The notes beneath the pieces were generated by a model. The model ran no database searches. It was not told the origin of the DNA and worked only from the letters and a program-made list of their open reading frames with translations. The position numbers and the translations under genes were made by a program. From Agelaius tricolor (taxonomy: Eukaryota; Chordata; Aves; Passeriformes; Icteridae): 64,000 bases of DNA. Positions 25,501-36,100 of the stretch are shown here, piece after piece (within the stretch, counting starts at the first letter, position 1; every line of letters starts with the position of its first letter). The DNA lies in assembly GCA_023055355.1 (NCBI GenBank), contig JALJCS010000001.1:80950881-81014880 (forward strand), given 5' to 3'.

Positions 25501-28500
25501 ATTATTTATTAGAGAAATTTTACACTTTAAGAACTTGTTCTGTTTCCCCCAGGGGAATAAGTAATAATATAAATGCTAGGTTTGTATGACAGGGTGCACA
25601 CTAGGTAGTTTTGCCTCTTTTGATGGCATTGATTTGGATAGTGGTAAAATGTCTTCTGATGCAGAGGAGATGGTTGAGATAGTCACCTCCTAATTCATAT
25701 CAAAAGTAATTTTAACAAAATCTAGATTTTTTTTTCTCTCAGAAGCTTTGCAAACAAGTTGTTGACAATTTGTTTAAATACATGATCAAATGTGTCTTCG
25801 TGTTTGCATAAAAATGTGTAACTTGCTTATATGTAAACTTTCACATGTTCAACTTTATAAGTTGGCCTTGAAAGATAAAGAAATTTAAAAGCACAAGTTA
25901 TATAATTTAGGCTTTCATTTCCCATATCTTTAATTCTTTCATTTTGTAATTCTCATTGAATTCTGAAATCAGGTTTGAGAATTTAATTTTCATTGAAAAT
26001 TTTGAAATACTACCATCTATGTAGAAAAGTGATCAGTGTTAGAAAAACAGATGGAAATAAATTTAGGGTTTTTAATATGATGCAGACTACGTATTAAAAA
26101 ATACACATTAGTTCTGTGCTGATTCATGACAGCATTTCGCTACATGATTGACCTTTATGTATTTATTTAGGTTCAGTAATACTCTGAACTGCACTTGGTG
26201 TATTTTTTAATTTTCCTGTTTAAAAATCAATTGACAATAAGCACTTCAGTAAGTATTTAAATGCTACTCTGAATAAGTAAGCAGGCACTCTAGTGAACTG
26301 AGCCTACTCTCATAAGATTACCAGATCTGTCTGCATCTCAGCTAGTTTGCACTGTTGATCTTCATCCTCAGAGTCTTGGTGGGAAAAGATTGCAGTGGAG
26401 AAGTCTCTGGTCAGATCATGTCCCATCTGTGGCTGGAAGGGTTTCCACAGTTCCCACTGGGAGCCAACCCTGTGTGCAGAGCTTGGCAGAGGTTGTGCTT
26501 GCTTGTGACCCAGGCTGCAGCTGCTCTGTACTATATCTGGATGGATTTTTGACATGTTTGCTGTCTTAATGTAGACGTTTTGCAAACATCATGAAATCCA
26601 GGCATCCACAAAGTCACCCTGCAAAGTTACAATTACAAATACTGCAACACTTGTTTATTATGGTCAAAGCTAAATGAAAAAAAATGATTTCTTAAAACTT
26701 ATTTCAGAATGGGCTTTTTGTAGGTTTTTTACAAAATCTAACCACCAAATGTATCCATTTTCATCACATTAAATATTTAAACCACAGTTTTGCTCAGTTT
26801 AGGTATACAAATGTGCAAAAGCAAATGTTGCCACTTTATCATCATTTGTGCATTAGCTGTGTGTTCAGTGATTTAGACCTGGTCTTGATTGTAGATGGTT
26901 TTAGATTTTCTGAACCCATGTGCATATCCACATAAACATTGCATAAATTTTGAATTGAAAAACTGTGTGACTTCAGACTGAGATCTGAGGTAGGGCTACT
27001 TCTGGAGGAAGGTTTTTGTCTTGCTAGTGACTCAGTCCAGCACCTTATTCCAAACAAACCTCTTGGCAAAAGAGACCTCTGCACAATCTTCTTCCTTCCT
27101 TTTGTTCTCTAAGGGGGAGGTACCCCAGGCTGGATTTTCATTTAGGTTTCACTATAATATGTCATATGAATAGATAGCTGGGGTCCATGCTCTAGCCAGA
27201 TTAGACTTGAAAACTGGGACAGTGTAATCTGAAACAAAAAAATAGAGAAAATGGGGTGCCTAGAGATTGGTAATCAGAAAATGCAACACTGCTTATTAAA
27301 GGTGCAAATATTACTACAATAAGTTAAGGAGTATTTGCCTATGCATCTTTTGCCTTTCTCTATGTTTTTCAGTTCTCTTTACATCTTTTCTTTGTACCTT
27401 TTTTGTCCAGTGGTGTTGACTATTTCTGTGGAGAATCTGCTGATGTGTCTTACTGTGACAAAGGTGTCAAAATGCTACAATAGTAATTAGGTAGTTACTC
27501 TTAAATCCCAGACCTCAGATGTGTTCTAGATCAGTTAGACGAGAACATTCAAAATGTATTGGATGAGAAATAGTGTAAGATGGGTAATATAGCATTATTC
27601 AAAGATGTTGTAATAAGTTATTCAATTTAAGAATTTAAAATATGGAACTTTATTCTTTCCTGCCTTGGTTACACATTCAAAGGAATAGTTTTACCTCAAT
27701 GCAGAAGTAGTTATGCCTCCAACCACCCGTATGTTAAGGTGAGAGAACACCCCTAAAAGTGGATAGCTACAGTATTCCTAAATTTGCCTTTCCTGGTTCA
27801 GATTATAATACATTGTCGGTGAATTTCATTTTTATTATTCCAAAATATATATTTTTTAAAAAGTGTTATTTTTCAACAGATCCATAAACTAAGTGTTGGT
27901 GTATGGTAAAATTAAAATACCACTGTTAGTTACACTGTGATTGTGATATTTTAATAATTACTTATTTCTAATTTGTCTCAGCAGTGCTGCAGAAGCAGCG
28001 TGCTGTTATGTTTTAAAGGTGTTTTTAACTTGCCTATAAATGTTCTTTTCTAATTTGTGTCTTTAAATCTGATTAAACTGTAGTTTAAAAAAAGCAAACT
28101 TGTTTTTCTAAATTCTTTGCTGTCTGTCTTTAATGAGTGGTGAAGAAGAAAATTATTTTAATGCAGTTTCTCCTTTTAGATTGCTAAATATACATTGCAT
28201 GCATTTACACTGTTATTTGGAATATTCTAGTTCAAAATTGCATTTATTTAGTTTGTTTTCTAGAGCTTATATACAAGTATATGTATATAATTATTTTTCA
28301 GTAGAGCTAGTAAACAGAATTTTGAGTCTAGCCCCTTGTTACTTGGGAAAGGTGCTGAAGCAATTTAAACCCTCCATCTCAGAGCATATTGCTACCCCAC
28401 GAGCGTTGCTTCTGGATGTGACAACTGGGGTGTTTTTATCTTGAGAAATGGAAACCTCATAACTGAGACATCAAACTCGGTGCTTTGGAGAAGCTGTTGC

Positions 28501-30988
28501 TTTAATTGCTGGTTCCAAAGAAGCAGGGCTAGATGTGTACCATACATGCACATTTTTTTCTTTTTGAAACTCAGCTTCCAGGACTCTGCTAAGGCAGTTT
28601 CTGTTGGCTGGTGACAGTATGTCAAAGCTGGCTGAGCCTCCTGGACCTGCAGGTTTTTACCGTGTGAGCTTAGAGTGTTGGAGAAAATAAGAGATATCAG
28701 GTGTCACTACTAAAGAGAGGCTGTTTCCATCACTTCCTGTCACACACTGAAGCATTTTCTCTCTGTGTTTAGAATTCTCTTTTAGCAAGTGGTATCACAG
28801 GAGATGGAAATACTTGCCATTCCAACTCAAAGGACTACAGATGAAATTTTAGAAGGTCTGGTGTTGTCATTTTAACTAGAAGTTAGACTTCAATGGAAAT
28901 TGCCTTCTCAAATACACATTCACAACAGAGTCATTCAGGAGTATAAAATGTCCTCATAAGTGTTGTAAATTGTTGCTGCACAGAAGGAGTCATAATTGAG
29001 AGCATCCTGGAGCCAGCAGATATTTTCCTGTGCCTGTAATTAACTTAGTTCCATCTCAGCAACTTCCTAATAACATGCAGGATGTTTCAGTACAGAATAC
29101 AGAAGTAGTTTTAGGGGGAGATGTCTTCAACCTAATTACTAGGTGAGAGTTGGAGATCTGTCCAGAGTTTGGCAGTACATCTTACAGCTCTTCCAAAGGT
29201 GGTCATATATCGTAGCAAAGGAGCTATTTCTCCATGGGGGCTGCACATGATCTTTTCAAACTGAATAAATAACAATTGCACCATGTTTCACTGCCTGTGT
29301 GAATTAGTCACTGGTGGGAAAGTGTTGCTCCTAATCTAAGCAAGGGTAAAATTTAGAGGAGCACAAGGATGTCAGGAGCTGGATCCATCTGTAGCAAAAG
29401 TGGGTGATAGTGAAGGACCATACAGAAAACTGCCTTTCTGCCTCCACATTCAGAGTGTTTGTACAGTTCCTTTTTATGCAGGAGGGAAGGAGCTACTGTT
29501 TCTGCCTGAAATTTGTAACTACAAATTAATGGTGAGAACACAGCTAAGACCTGATGGGTGGGAACATTATGATATGGGAATAAGGATTTTGGATGATGGG
29601 AGATTATGAAGTGAGATACTAATATACATTTTTGTATAAAGTGTGAAAAAAAAGTAATATCTTGAAAGTGTTTCAAAATCTATAAACCTTAAGAGGCTAA
29701 CACAGGCAGTCTTGTCAGACTGTGGTTTCTCTTAGGTACACAAGATTCTATGGATGCCTGAAGCATCAGGACTACTCTTCTTGAGCAGTGGCCCTTATGC
29801 ATATGTTCAGGTGGCACAGAGAGCCCTTTTCAGCCCCACACTAACTTGCAGGGACTCATCCTCCATTTGCTCACATTTCATTTCTGCAAATGAGTGTAAA
29901 GAAGGAGAATGTTCTTAATTTTTCCATTTTTTAGCTGAAACAATGTTTTGGTGCAAGATTAAGTGGATTTAGCTTTTGAATTTCACTGCTTGTGCCTTTG
30001 CTTTGTGTTAACAACTTTAGAGCAGGTAAGGAAGCTGTGTATTTTATCAGGGTGTGAAGACTTTAAGGTCATTGGAGAATTCATGCTTAAAAAAATGAGC
30101 AAAGCCCTTGCTGCGTGGTTTCTGGTTTATAAGTATTCAGGATATAGAGGAAGACCTGTCAGATGTTTCTTTAAGAAGGAAACAGTCATGGCTCTTTACT
30201 GAGGTTGAAGATCTCAGTCTCATAAAGAATTAAATCAATGCTTTGACGCTTGAAACTCAGTAACCTTAGAAATCAGCAGTACTGTGGGAACTGTGCTCCT
30301 TTCCCTGGCTGTTCTGTTGCCATCATTGGTTTAGGCAAGGTTCTGTCATCTCCTGTGGAGATGGTATTGCTGTAGTCATCAGAGGTCATCTCTCATCCAG
30401 TTGTCCAGATGAATTACACGCATCCATTATCATGGATTTGGACTGTGCTGAAGATGGAAATTTTCAAAATACCCATAAAGCTTCTTGGAGATCTGGGCTG
30501 TGGGGGAGTCTGAGAGAAGCTGGTGGGTCTCGAGGTATGTGGTGGTATTGCAAAATGTGCATTATGTCAAAATTATCTTAAATCAGGATGTACTTGATAT
30601 TTGGTCTTTATATACTTTCAAGTCTACTCATCAAGAAAGGAGATGTAATCAGTAGAACAGATAGCAGCTAGCATCCCTTAGTCAGGACATCCTGGAGCTA
30701 ACAAGCTGTAAGGATGAAGTAAATAAAGATATTGATGTATGTCTATGTATATGTTGCCACCTTGGCAAAAGATTCAAGGTCCATGGATCCTATAGTTGGT
30801 CTGTCTTCATTATTATACTAAAAATCACTCACTCATGAAAGTCAAAAAGACCTTGCCCATGTGAAGACCCTTCTCCTGAGCATGCACAGAAGCCAGCTGG
30901 GGTTATGTAGCTTGTATGGAAATTACAACCCAGCCACGAAGGAGGAGCTGCACTTGGGAGGTTACTGACACATCTTCTGTGTATAAAC
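22562..30988. other. Intergenic and possible distal MBOAT2 3' UTR
   Basis: About 8.4 kb between the MBOAT2 stop and the first CR1 before the KIDINS220 promoter. Open frames are all short (under about 116 codons), lack recognisable domains and sit in AT-rich DNA. I see no exon, CpG island, RNA gene or recognisable transposon. Confidence 0.7.
24577..24582 (+). terminator. MBOAT2: Candidate poly(A) signal AATAAA for MBOAT2 (distal)
   Basis: AATAAA about 2.7 kb after the stop codon; plausible for a long vertebrate 3' UTR but could be chance. Confidence 0.25.
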
Positions 30989-31513
30989 CACAGAAACATA
31001 AAATACTCTGAGTTGGAAGGAACCCATCGGAATTATCAAGTCCAGCTCCTGGCCATGCACAGTACAACCCCAAGAGTCACACCATGGGCCTGAGAGCATT
31101 GCCCAAACGCTTCTTGAACTCTGTTGGCCTTGGTGCTGACAACTTCCCTGGAGAGCCGGTTCCAGTGCCCATCACCCTCTGGGTGAAGAACCTCTTTCTA
31201 ACATTCAGCCTCAACCTCCCGACTCAGCTTCATGCTGTTCCCTCAGGTCCTGTCACTGATCACTACAGAGAAGAAAGAGATCAGTGCCTGCCCCTCCTCT
31301 TTCCCACATGAGGAAGGTGTAACTGCATTGAGGCCTCTCCTCACTTCTTCTCCAGACCAAAGACAAGTGACATCAGCCACTCCTCGCATTTCCTCGGCTC
31401 AAGGCCCTTCACAACCTTCGTTGCCCTCCTTTGGACGCTCTCTAACAACTCAATGTCTTTCTTATATTGTGGTGCCCAAAACTGCCCGCAGGGCTCAAGG
31501 TGTGGTCCCTTTC
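30989..31513 (-). mobile_element. CR1 LINE fragment, 5'-truncated
   Basis: The left end (GAGTTGGAAGGAACCCAT) is the reverse complement of the CR1 3' end. It continues through familiar CR1 3' landmarks: 'tccagctcctgg', 'ggtgaagaacctctttct' and 'ttgccctcctttggac'. The element therefore lies on the minus strand with its 3' end at the left. Similarity stops near 31513, where GC-rich promoter DNA begins. No intact coding frame. Confidence 0.85.
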
Positions 31514-31827
31514 CGCGGCGCTGCTTTCCAGCCTCTCGGTCCCTAGTCCGTCCGTATATCAGGCACCAATTGTTCACTACCCTTTCCCCCCTTATTTTCT
31601 GTCAGAAAGCACCCGGGGGGTGACTGCTGGTGCCATCCTCTGGGCTGCCCAGCGCTGCGCTCCGGCTCAGCCAGGCCCACTCCGCGCCGGGCCGGCGGTG
31701 CCCGAAGCTCCCGGGCAGGGCAGTGCCCGTGCCGGCTGTTGCCGCCGCCCGCGGCGATGGGCGCGGCCTGAGGCGGGCGGAGCCGCCCCCGCGCGTCACG
31801 GCCCGGGCGGGCGGAGTGCAGTGGCGG

Positions 31828-31837
31828 AAGATGGCGG
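31828..31837 (+). promoter_or_regulatory. KIDINS220: YY1-type motif AAGATGGCGG
   Basis: Exact match to the core of the YY1 consensus, which in housekeeping promoters usually sits just downstream of the transcription start. This suggests initiation shortly before 31828. It follows directly on an ETS-type GGAA core. Confidence 0.6.
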
Positions 31838-31857
31838 GCGCCGCCGGGCCCAGCTGA
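31831..31857 (+). promoter_or_regulatory. KIDINS220: Upstream ORF of 8 codons (MAGAAGPS) in the presumed KIDINS220 leader
   Basis: ATG with a strong context (A at -3, G at +4) followed by eight codons and TGA. No other ATG occurs between it and the donor at 31948, nor in the 42-nt leader of exon 2. If transcription starts upstream it would be the first start codon met by scanning ribosomes. Its ATG overlaps the YY1-type motif. Confidence 0.4.
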
Positions 31858-32454
31858 GCAGCGCTCGGGACCGCCGCCTCCTTCCGTGTCAGGCTCCTGC
31901 TGGGCCCGGGCAGCCGCCGCAGGGGCCGAGACCCCCCCGGCCGTGGGGTGAGTTTTGGCGGAAAGGCGGGGGGTACGGGCCGGCCGCGGAAGGGCAGGGG
32001 AAGGGCACGGGCTGTGGGGGAGGCGGCGCTCCCGATGCCAAACAAAGGGCGCGGTGGGGCCACTCCAGCGGGGCCCCGGGGGAGCGCTGGGCTCGGGCGG
32101 TTCATGGCTGCCGTGGCTCCAGGGCCCGGTCTCCGTCCCCTCACGCTCCGGTCCCCTCAGTGCAGGGTTGCGGGTCCGGGGCGGCGGCGCGCCCGCTCCG
32201 GTCTGCGCTGGGCATCGCGGGGCTCCGGCGGTGCCGTGTGCGGGGCGGCCCGGGCTCGGTGTGCGGGTGTCGGGGGCACCGCCCCGTGGGTGAAGCGTTC
32301 CGCAGGTGCCGCGGGCACGGCCGGGGGCCCTGTCACCCCTGTCCTGGGGGTAGAGGAGCCTCTTGGACGGTGTTTCTCTCTTGTTGACTTGTAAAGGTAG
32401 ATAAGGGTTCGACTCGTCCGGAAAGTTTTTGGCATCTAGTTTATAAGAAAGGTA

Positions 32455-32652
32455 AAGAATAACAGAACGACTGAGGATGGGAGGGACCTCCCCAGGTCGT
32501 AGGGTCCAGTCCTTCTCCTCGGATAGGGACAGCAAGAGTGGATCTCCCGGACTGTGCCCAGAGGGCTTTGGTGTGTCTGCAAGGAAGGAGATTTGGCAAC
32601 CTCTCTGGGCGACTTGTGCCAGTGCTGGGTCACCCTCTCAGTAACAAGTTCA
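32455..32652 (-). mobile_element. CR1 LINE fragment (minus strand)
   Basis: Begins with GGATGGGAGGGACCTCCCC and continues through 'agtccttctcc' and 'ctctctgggcgacttgtgcc', the CR1 3' end read in reverse. Truncated where the oppositely oriented copy begins. Confidence 0.75.
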
Positions 32653-32669
32653 GACAGAGACTCCTTTAA

Positions 32670-33107
32670 ATGCAGAGAAGGGCAGCGAAGCTGGTGAAAG
32701 GTCTGGAGCACAAGTCCTATGAGGAGAAGCTGACGGAGTGCGGGGGGTGTTTAGCCTGGAAGAGAAGGAGGCTCGGGGGTGACCTTATTCCTCTCTACAA
32801 CTACCCGCAAGGAGTTTGTAGCTAAGTGGGGATCAGCCTCTTCTCCCAGTTAACAAGTGATAGGACAAGAGAATGTAGCCTCAAGCTGTGTGGGAGGACG
32901 TTTGGCTTGGACATTAGGAAGAATTTCTTCTCAGAAAGAGTGGTTAGACATTGCGATGGGACTGCCCAGGGAGATGCTGGAGTCACTGACCCTGGAGGTT
33001 TTTAAGGAATGACCTCTTAGTGCCCTGGCCTGTGACATAGTGGTGCTCAGCTGCAGGTTAGACTCAATGATTTCTCAGAGGTCTTTTCCAGCTTAATTGA
33101 GTCTGTG
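32670..33107 (+). mobile_element. CR1 LINE fragment (plus strand)
   Basis: Contains the forward CR1 3' landmarks 'ggtctggagcacaagtccta', 'ttcctctctacaactaccc', 'agtgataggacaagag', 'ggaagaatttcttctcag', 'gactgcccagggagatgctg', and ends 'gaggtcttttccagctta'. 5'-truncated and mutated; no coding capacity. Confidence 0.88.
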
Positions 33108-36100
33108 TTTCAGTTTCTGCCCATTGCCTCAGGTCCTGCCACAGGACATCACTGGAAGAGTAGCAAAATGTCTTAAAGGTAGCAGGGCTTTGCCACTTTG
33201 CATATATGCTTAAAAATTGGTTGGAAAAGTGATTTCCCCTCTGTAACTTTTGGTAAAGGATTAGTGATGGAATAATGCAGTAATATGTCTTTTGCTGGAA
33301 AAGTGTTCGAATCATTACCTGATTAATTACCTTCCACTCCTCCCCCCATCAAATACTAAAGAAATGGACAGAAAAACAGAGATCTTTTTCTGAGATCAGA
33401 ACATGTAAGAAAACCCATCTTTTTGTCTACTGGATAGCCATCTATTTTTTGTTCTGCCACAGTGTTTATTTTAAATAAATTGGTTATTAAGAAATTAATA
33501 TCTGCTTGAAATTCTATGTGACCACAGCTTATGAAATGGTGCCATATTAGTTTAAAGTTCTACATCACACCATTCACTCTTTTTAAGTGGAAACATTCCA
33601 AAAGTTAGGTTTTTTTTGTCATATAACTTGTGTCTGTGACTAACATACCCTTGATTTTATGATACAGAGAAACGTGTTGGCCATATGAGAATGTATCAGA
33701 TGACCTTGCAGACTTCCTTGAGCTCTTGTGTATTTTGTACAGGTTTTGACAATTGATTTGTGTTGGTTGGTATAATTTTAAGAAACCCCTTAATATTGGT
33801 AACTTTCTGTTTGCTTTCTTTATCTGATGTATTTAAAACCTGAAATAGTGATTTGTAGGACTGAGCACCTTGTGTTTTGTTTAGGAATTGAATTTTGTCT
33901 TACAATTCAGATGTTCTTAACAATATGTTACTGTTCATTGACCATATTTAAATTTTGTCTCAAAGATGGACGGATTTCTCTGATAAATCCTGTTGTCAGC
34001 TACTTCACACATTATTTTAACTGATTTTTTTAACCAGAGTGGAATATGGGCATGTCTGATAGTTGCTGTCATCTGACAACCAGCCCTGCATGTTAAGTAT
34101 AGATTTACATCTTTCCAGTCTTTTATATGTAATCCCCAGCCTCTTTTGTTTTATTAAAACTAACAAAAAATCCATCACAACAATATTTGGAAATGGCCAT
34201 TGCTTTGAGTGCATAAGGTAGAAAAGAAGGCCTTGTGTATTATCAATTTCTCCTCCTTCTTGCTGTGTGCAGTTTTGATGATGACAATAGAGACCTCCTT
34301 TTATGCAATTTTTTTAGTTATATTAGTTTCAGGTTTCAAAAGAAGAATGTCTGTGTGTCTAGCTGTAGTTCACTTTTTGTGTCTTTTGATATTTTAGAGT
34401 TACACAATTTTGTTCTTTGTGATAAAGTAACAAAAAATAAGGTAATTTAAAAAAAAATCTTCTCACCTGGATAACAGAAATGTGGTTAAGAGAAGTAGAA
34501 TAAATGCTCCCAGATAAATAGGGAAAAGCAGAAATACAGCATAAGGTCATTAGTCACACTGGAATTTCAGACACTGGAGAAGAAGTGTGGGTGTAGACTA
34601 CTTACAGAAACTTAATTTGTTATTTTTCTCTGACTCTGGATACCAGAAATTCATATTTTTAGAGACTCATTTCAGCTGTTCTGAAAATTTCTTCTTTAAA
34701 CAGAATCCTGGTTGACTCAGTCCCAATAGAAAGAATATTTTTAAATATTTGCCACTTCATGTGATGCCTGACTTTTGATCTCTTGATGTTTAGGAAGTGT
34801 ATCAATTTAGGAAGGGATTACAATAAATTATTGTTAAGGCTAGGCAATGCTTGTGTTACTAAGATTCTGTGTGCTGTAAGTAAAGGTGATGTTTCAGCAG
34901 GTTTTTCATTTCTTTATGCCATCATAAAGCATAAAAATATGTGAGAATATGAAACTGGATTATGTTAGTTTTTTATAATAAATTTAATGTGTACAATTCT
35001 TATGTTTCACCTTTTTTAAATTTTAATTTGAAAAGATGGCGTTTCCAGTTCTTAAGGGTGAAGTGCTGTGCAGTTACACATTTGAGTTGTACGTGCTCAG
35101 ATTTCAGCAGCATAGTAATTATTTCCTTTTATAGTTAGCTGAAAGATCTGCCACAGTGTTGCATGTTGGGAAGGTGGCTTTTGTGTCTGGAAAAGGAAGG
35201 AGGAATTAAAAAGTGGCAACAGTTTTTTCATTGTACAATGAAAAGTATGAATTTAACGTTATTACTATCTTGACTTTTTCTTTTTTTTTTGTTTTCAATA
35301 GATATTCTCAATAATGCTAGAGTTGTTAACCAGTTTTGGTATTTATTCATAAAAGATCACCGTTTGCACAATAAATAAAAACATGCAGAAGATCTATGTA
35401 AAAATTGTGATAGTTGGAAAATTTAGTGAGTAATATTTCTTATATAGTTAGGAACTCATAAGAGGTTCTGAGAATACATAAAATACCTGCAGATTTGAGT
35501 TATCAGGACCTCTGCTATCAATACTGGTGCTGTTGAGGGAAACTATTTTTTTTTAAATTGACAAATTTTTGCAGTCTTTCCAAAACAGTGATAATGTATG
35601 TCTGCTTCAGCTCAGGAAGCAAGAGCCTTACAAAAACAGGTTAATCCCTGTGCAAACATTGCCTTCACCTGAGCATTTGTGCACTTTATATGATTTCATA
35701 GTTCTTGGTGTGTTGTTAGTTTTGTAAAATACCAGGATTTGCTGCCCCAAGGGCATAGTGAGATTTCCAAGCTTGAAAGTTTGGGTTGTGAATGAAGAGC
35801 AGGTTTTTGCACTGGAAATTAGCTCACTTAGGTGGGAGAGAAAAATAACAGCACGAATCCTTATGGGAAAAGGGATTGGTTTCCAAATAGAATCCTGGTT
35901 TTAACTGAAATTTTTGTTATAGGTTGTGAAAATACTTCTGTGTCAAAGAAAGTAATTGTGTTAATTGAGCAATTAAGGACCATTTATGTATAGGATGATC
36001 TTGAATGATCCTGGTTTTGCACTCTATTTATGAAATTTGGCAGGGATTAAGTTCTCGTTCTTTAATTTGGTCAAGGGTAAGCCTTAGAGTTTTGGTTTTT

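Larger units (their letters stand above)
31815..31947 (+). other. KIDINS220: Probable non-coding exon 1 of KIDINS220 (start approximate)
   Basis: The right edge is set by a donor match, GGG|GTGAGT. The left edge is placed by the GC boxes and YY1-type motif and is a guess. The exon would carry only 5' UTR, including one short upstream ORF. Confidence 0.5.
31514..32400 (+). promoter_or_regulatory. KIDINS220: CpG island, probable KIDINS220 promoter
   Basis: The only strongly GC- and CpG-rich stretch in the window. It lacks a TATA box and has GC boxes (GGGCGG at 31775-31780, 31805-31810 and 31809-31814), a CGTCA half-CRE at 31794-31798, a CGGAAG ETS-type core and a YY1-type motif. A good donor (GTGAGT) at 31948 on the plus strand fits a first exon spliced to the coding exon at 39222. 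Long open frames on both strands here are what GC-rich sequence gives by chance. Confidence 0.8.

Noticed and set aside
29353..30202. Open frames of 69-107 codons before the CpG island, considered as a gene divergent from KIDINS220
   Set aside because: No recognisable protein similarity and no supporting splice sites or island at their 5' ends.
31467..32535. Long open frames of 306 codons (+) and 330 codons (-) across the CpG island
   Set aside because: GC-rich DNA has few stop codons; both strands are open together, the proteins are Pro/Arg/Gly/Ala-rich and show no domain, and one runs through CR1 sequence.
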